Shown here one piece after another: positions 30,854 to 33,748 of a stretch of 33,748 nt of DNA. Every line of letters starts with the position of its first letter. The stretch's first letter is position 1. The translations under genes and the position numbers were made by a program. Below the pieces are notes generated by a model. It did no database searches, was not told where the DNA came from, and saw only the letters and a program-made list of their open reading frames with translations. The DNA is from DATHWB01 sp040902855 (GTDB lineage: Bacteria > Actinomycetota > Acidimicrobiia > Spongiisociales > ZC4RG35), in NCBI GenBank assembly GCA_040902855.1, contig JBBDWN010000059.1, positions 1-33,748 on the forward strand. The letters run 5' to 3'.

Positions 30854-31687
30854 TTACCTCCGACCCTTCGAGTTCCGACGACGCACGATGTCGCGGCTGG
30901 ACTGCTTCTTCTTGGACCTGGTGCGGCCCTCCGGCTTGCCCCAGGGGCTCACCGGGTGACGGCCACCGGCCGACTTGCCCTCGCCGCCACCGAGCGGGTG
31001 GTCGACTGGGTTCATGGCGACGCCACGCGTCTGCGGGCGCACGCCCTTCCAGCGGTTGCGACCGGCCTTGCCGAGGCTGATCAGTTCTGCCTCGGTGTTA
31101 CCGACCTGACCCACCGTTGCTCGGCAATCGAGGGAAACCGTTCGCATCTCGCCGGAGGGCAGACGCAGTAGCGCCTTGTCGCTCTCCTTCGACATGAGTT
31201 GCACCGCCGCACCGGCCGAACGCCCCATCTTGGCGCCGCCGCCGGGGCGCATCTCGATGGCGTGGACGGTCGTACCCGCCGGGATGTTGCGCATCGGCAG
31301 CGCATTGCCGGGCCGGATGTCCGCCTTCGGACCCGACTCCAGCATGTCCCCCGGCTTGACACCGATCGGAGCGAGGATGTAGCGCTTCTCGCCGTCCACG
31401 TAGTGGAGCAGCGCGATGCGGGCGTTGCGGTTGGGGTCGTATTCGATCCCCGCCACTTTCGCCGGCACGCCGTCCTTCGTCCGCTTGAAGTCGATGACGC
31501 GATACTTCTGCTTGTGACCGCCGCCGCGGTGGCGCGACGTGGTCTTGCCGGAGACGTTCCGTCCGCCGGTCTTGGACTTCGACTCGAGCAGGGACTTCTC
31601 CGGCTCGGACTTGGTGATGTCCGCGAAGTCGGAGACCGTCTGGAATCGACGGCCCGGACTCGTGGGCTTTCGTTTCTTGACTGCCAT
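30854..31687 (-). CDS. rplB: 50S ribosomal protein L2
   Basis: L2 is essential for subunit association and near the peptidyl transferase centre. The 277-aa protein has KPTSPGRRFQTVSDF, the GGGHKQKYRVIDFKR block, and the C-terminal GVAMNPVDHPLGGGEGKSAG with the conserved His, then SPWGKPEGRTRSKKK. It is one base after rplW. Confidence 0.98.
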   Translation of the reverse strand: MAVKKRKPTSPGRRFQTVSDFADITKSEPEKSLLESKSKTGGRNVSGKTTSRHRGGGHKQKYRVIDFKRTKDGVPAKVAGIEYDPNRNARIALLHYVDGEKRYILAPIGVKPGDMLESGPKADIRPGNALPMRNIPAGTTVHAIEMRPGGGAKMGRSAGAAVQLMSKESDKALLRLPSGEMRTVSLDCRATVGQVGNTEAELISLGKAGRNRWKGVRPQTRGVAMNPVDHPLGGGEGKSAGGRHPVSPWGKPEGRTRSKKKQSSRDIVRRRNSKGRR

Positions 31688-31688
31688 C

Positions 31689-31976
31689 TCAGACTCCGAA
31701 CAGGTCGATTTCGTCGCCAGCGGCGAGCGTGACCAGCGCTCGCTTGATGTCCTTGCGTTTGCCCGTGACGTACCCGGTCCGCTTGACCTTGCCCTTGCGG
31801 TTCTGGGTGTTCACACGGGTGACGGTCACGCCGAAGATCGACTGGACCGCCTGCCTGATCTCCGTCTTGTTGGCCCGTGGGTCAACGACGAAGGTGTAGG
31901 TGTTGTTGTGCTCGATGAGGTCGTAGGACTTCTCCGATACGACCGGCGAGAGGATGATGTCGCGCGGGTTCTTCAT
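31689..31976 (-). CDS. rplW: 50S ribosomal protein L23
   Basis: L23 at the tunnel exit docks trigger factor and SRP. The 95-aa protein has PRDIILSPVVSEKSYDLIEH, YTFVVDPRANKTEIRQAVQS and the C-terminal GKVKRTGYVTGKRKDIKRAL. It overlaps rplD by 4 nt (ATGA). Confidence 0.97.
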   Translation of the reverse strand: MKNPRDIILSPVVSEKSYDLIEHNNTYTFVVDPRANKTEIRQAVQSIFGVTVTRVNTQNRKGKVKRTGYVTGKRKDIKRALVTLAAGDEIDLFGV

Positions 31977-32656
31977 GCCGACTCACCTCCCACGGATTCC
32001 TTGACGAAGTCGGTCTCTCCGACGGCGAAACCGCCGGTGCTGCCGAGCGCCTGCAGCGTCGAGGTCGTGAAGACCACCCGGTCGGACCAGAGGACGTCGT
32101 AGGTGGTGATGTGACCCGGCTCGGCGATGACGACCTGCGGCAGGTTGCGGAACGCCCGGTAGGCGGCCTCGTCGGTCTTGTTCAGGACCAACAGGGTCTT
32201 GCCCTCGGCGCCGATCGCCGACAGCAGCGCAACCGCCTGCTTGGTCTTGGCCGGCGACCATTCGATCGGTTCGACCACCATCACTGCCTCTTCGGAGGCC
32301 CGAGCTGACAGCGCCGAGCGCAGCGCCAGGCGCTTCATCTTCTTGGGGGTGCGCTGGCTGTAGTCGCGCGGCTTGGGGCCGTGGGCGACGCCACCGCCCA
32401 CCCATTGGGGGGAGCGAATCGAGCCGTGGCGGGCACGTCCGAGGCCCTTCTGGCGCCAAGGCTTGCGTCCGCCACCGCGCACTTCGGCGCGGGTCTTGGT
32501 GGATGCGGTTCCCCGGCGGGCACCGGCCAGCTGGGCGGTCACGACCTGGTGCATCACGGACATGTTCGGCTCGATGCCGAAGATGGCGGCGTCCAGGCTC
32601 ACTTCGCCCTTGGCCGTTCCGTCAGCGGAGTACAGCGGTGCTTTCAAATCAGCCAT
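31973..32656 (-). CDS. rplD: 50S ribosomal protein L4
   Basis: L4 forms part of the exit tunnel; in E. coli it also represses the S10 operon. The 227-aa protein has TRAEVRGGGRKPWRQKGLGR followed by ARHGSIRSPQWVGGGVAHGP, the tunnel loop, and a C-terminal domain from about residue 120. It overlaps rplC by 8 nt. Confidence 0.97.
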   Translation of the reverse strand: MADLKAPLYSADGTAKGEVSLDAAIFGIEPNMSVMHQVVTAQLAGARRGTASTKTRAEVRGGGRKPWRQKGLGRARHGSIRSPQWVGGGVAHGPKPRDYSQRTPKKMKRLALRSALSARASEEAVMVVEPIEWSPAKTKQAVALLSAIGAEGKTLLVLNKTDEAAYRAFRNLPQVVIAEPGHITTYDVLWSDRVVFTTSTLQALGSTGGFAVGETDFVKESVGGESA

Positions 32657-33296
32657 GCTTCACCGCTCCTCTCACGACGACGACTGCGCCCTTCGGGCCG
32701 GGGACGGCGCCTCCCAGCAGGAGGAGGTTGCGCTCGGCGTCGACACCGACCACGTCGAGGTTGAGGATCGTCGTGCGATCGCTTCCCATGCGGCCGGCCA
32801 TCTTCATTCCCTTGAACACCCGGGCAGGTGTGGCGCAGGCGCCGATCGACCCGGGCGCACGATGCTTCTTGTGCGTTCCGTGCGATGCGCCTTGACCCGA
32901 GAAGTTGTGGCGCTTCATCACGCCCTGGAAACCTTTGCCCTTGCTGATGCCGGTGACGTCCGCCTTGGTGCCGGCCTCGAAGGCCTCGGCGAGCAGGAGT
33001 TCCTGGCCCACTTCGAACCCTTCGGTGTCGTCCACCCGGATCTCGAAGAGATGGCGGGCGGGAGCGACTTCGGCCTTGGCGAAATGTCCCGCCTGGGGCT
33101 TGTTCACGTTGTTGGCCTTGATCTCGCCGAACGAGATCTGGATGGCGTCGTAGCCATCCGTCGCTTTCGTCTTGATCTGGACGACGTAGCACGGGCCCGC
33201 CTTGATGACGGTCACGGGAATCGCCCGCGCCTCGTCATCGAAGATCTGGGTCATCCCGAGCTTCTCGCCCACGATCGCGTTGAGTGTTGCTGTCAC
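32649..33296 (-). CDS. rplC: 50S ribosomal protein L3
   Basis: L3 is an early-assembly 50S protein close to the peptidyl transferase centre. The 215-aa protein has AIVGEKLGMTQIFDDEARAI near the start, GKGFQGVMKRHNFSGQGASH for the central loop and GSIGACATPARVFKGMKMAG. A GTG start at 33296 is used: it yields the normal opening and has a GGAGG site 9 nt upstream. A longer reading to 33341 would add 15 unconserved residues. Confidence 0.96.
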   Translation of the reverse strand: MTATLNAIVGEKLGMTQIFDDEARAIPVTVIKAGPCYVVQIKTKATDGYDAIQISFGEIKANNVNKPQAGHFAKAEVAPARHLFEIRVDDTEGFEVGQELLLAEAFEAGTKADVTGISKGKGFQGVMKRHNFSGQGASHGTHKKHRAPGSIGACATPARVFKGMKMAGRMGSDRTTILNLDVVGVDAERNLLLLGGAVPGPKGAVVVVRGAVKHG

Positions 33297-33381
33297 GGCC
33301 GTCCTCCAACCGCACCGGGCCCGGCCGGTGCATGTCCACACTCTCGAGGGGTGCCGGGGGGTCGTCCCTTGATCACAGTGC
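33297..33381 (-). promoter_or_regulatory. rpsJ-rplC gap with hairpin
   Basis: This 85-nt gap, large for the operon, contains a 7-bp stem GCACCGG/CCGGTGC with a 6-nt loop (33312-33331), then the GGAGG ribosome site of rplC. The hairpin lies 15 nt before the rplC start and could tune its translation. No protein is coded. Confidence 0.45.
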
Positions 33382-33690
33382 TCATAGCTTGATCTCCACC
33401 TCGACCCCGGCGGGCAGGTCGAGACGCATGAGCGAATCGACCGTCTTCGGGGTGGGCTCGAGGATGTCGATCAGACGCTTGTGAATCCGCATCTCGAAGT
33501 GCTCACGCGACGTCTTGTCCACGTGCGGACCGCGAATGACGCAGTAGCGGTGGATCTCCGTTGGAAGCGGAATCGGTCCCTTGATCTTGGCCTGGGTGCG
33601 GATCACGGTTTCTGCGATCTTGCGCGACGACTCGTCGACCACGTTGTGGTCATAGGCCTTCAACCGGATCCGGATCTTCTGTTCAGCCAT
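33382..33690 (-). CDS. rpsJ: 30S ribosomal protein S10
   Basis: S10 is a 30S head protein and also the NusE transcription antitermination factor. The 102-aa protein has QKIRIRLKAYDHNVVDESSR, GPIPLPTEIHRYCVIRGPHV and SREHFEMRIHKRLIDILEPT, all canonical. It follows tuf by only 2 nt, so the S10 operon seems to continue from tuf rather than start at its own promoter. Confidence 0.97.
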   Translation of the reverse strand: MAEQKIRIRLKAYDHNVVDESSRKIAETVIRTQAKIKGPIPLPTEIHRYCVIRGPHVDKTSREHFEMRIHKRLIDILEPTPKTVDSLMRLDLPAGVEVEIKL

Positions 33691-33692
33691 GA

Positions 33693-33748
33693 TTACTTGG
33701 TGATCTTGGTGACGCGGCCGGCGCCGACAGTGCGCCCACCCTCACGAA
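33693..33748 (-). CDS. tuf: Elongation factor Tu, C-terminal fragment (cut by window edge)
   Basis: The last 17 codons read REGGRTVGAGRVTKITK and a TAA stop, the conserved EF-Tu C-terminus. The rest lies outside the window. EF-Tu delivers aminoacyl-tRNA to the ribosome. Its position just before rpsJ matches the usual str-S10 order. Confidence 0.93.
   Translation of the reverse strand, partial: REGGRTVGAGRVTKITK

Noticed and set aside
1..33748. tRNA, rRNA, CRISPR arrays, insertion sequences or prophage genes
   Set aside because: None seen by reading both strands; the gaps are short and no transposase, integrase or regular direct-repeat array is present.

Overview
This 33.7 kb window is a GC-rich bacterial chromosome segment, almost entirely housekeeping genes, nearly all on the minus strand, so it reads naturally from right to left. 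The organism is most likely an actinobacterium, perhaps a deep-branching, Acidimicrobiia-like lineage. The evidence is the order truA-rplM-rpsI-glmM-glmS-acpS-nnr-alr-tsaE-tsaB-rimI-tsaD-groES-groEL, which is typical of Actinobacteria, together with a short-lid adenylate kinase, GTG and TTG starts, and GC-rich hairpin terminators without clear U-runs. The lineage is inferred from synteny and protein style; no 16S rRNA gene is present.

Layout in the direction of transcription. (1) 33748-28220: the 3' end of tuf, then the S10 operon (rpsJ, rplC, rplD, rplW, rplB, rpsS, rplV, rpsC, rplP, rpmC, rpsQ). (2) 28223-21529: the spc operon (rplN, rplX, rplE, rpsZ, rpsH, rplF, rplR, rpsE, rpmD, rplO, secY, adk, map). 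(3) 21459-20347: a methyltransferase-like gene of unknown function sits where infA is usually found; infA is absent from the window. (4) 20015-17190: the alpha operon (rpmJ, rpsM, rpsK, rpsD, rpoA, rplQ), ending in a strong hairpin. (5) 17038-14286: coaA, a Nudix hydrolase, a Yip1-like membrane protein and truA. (6) 14026-9261: rplM, rpsI, glmM, a glmS-type self-cleaving ribozyme, glmS and acpS. (7) 8064-9260: the only plus-strand gene, a class III CoA-transferase, likely leaderless. (8) 7815-2127: nnr, alr, a family 4 uracil-DNA glycosylase, tsaE, tsaB, rimI and tsaD, nearly all with overlapping stop/start codons. (9) 2120-1: two CIRCE operators, groES, groEL and a 14-bp-stem terminator.

The genes form the core of growth: ribosome and RNA polymerase assembly, protein export (SecY), N-terminal methionine removal, tRNA t6A synthesis (TsaB, TsaD, TsaE), amino-sugar and D-alanine supply for the wall (GlmM, GlmS, Alr), cofactor supply and repair (CoaA, AcpS, Nnr) and protein folding (GroES/GroEL).

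The most notable signal is the 131-nt RNA between glmM and glmS. It carries the sequence core and helices of the glmS ribozyme, a class I recall mainly from Firmicutes. Other items worth a second look are a 55-bp inverted dispersed repeat whose one copy forms the 3' end of map, a greatly extended S3 protein with an internal repeat, an S4 zinc knuckle with His replacing the first Cys, a structured rplM leader, and a 26-bp perfect palindrome upstream of the CoA-transferase.
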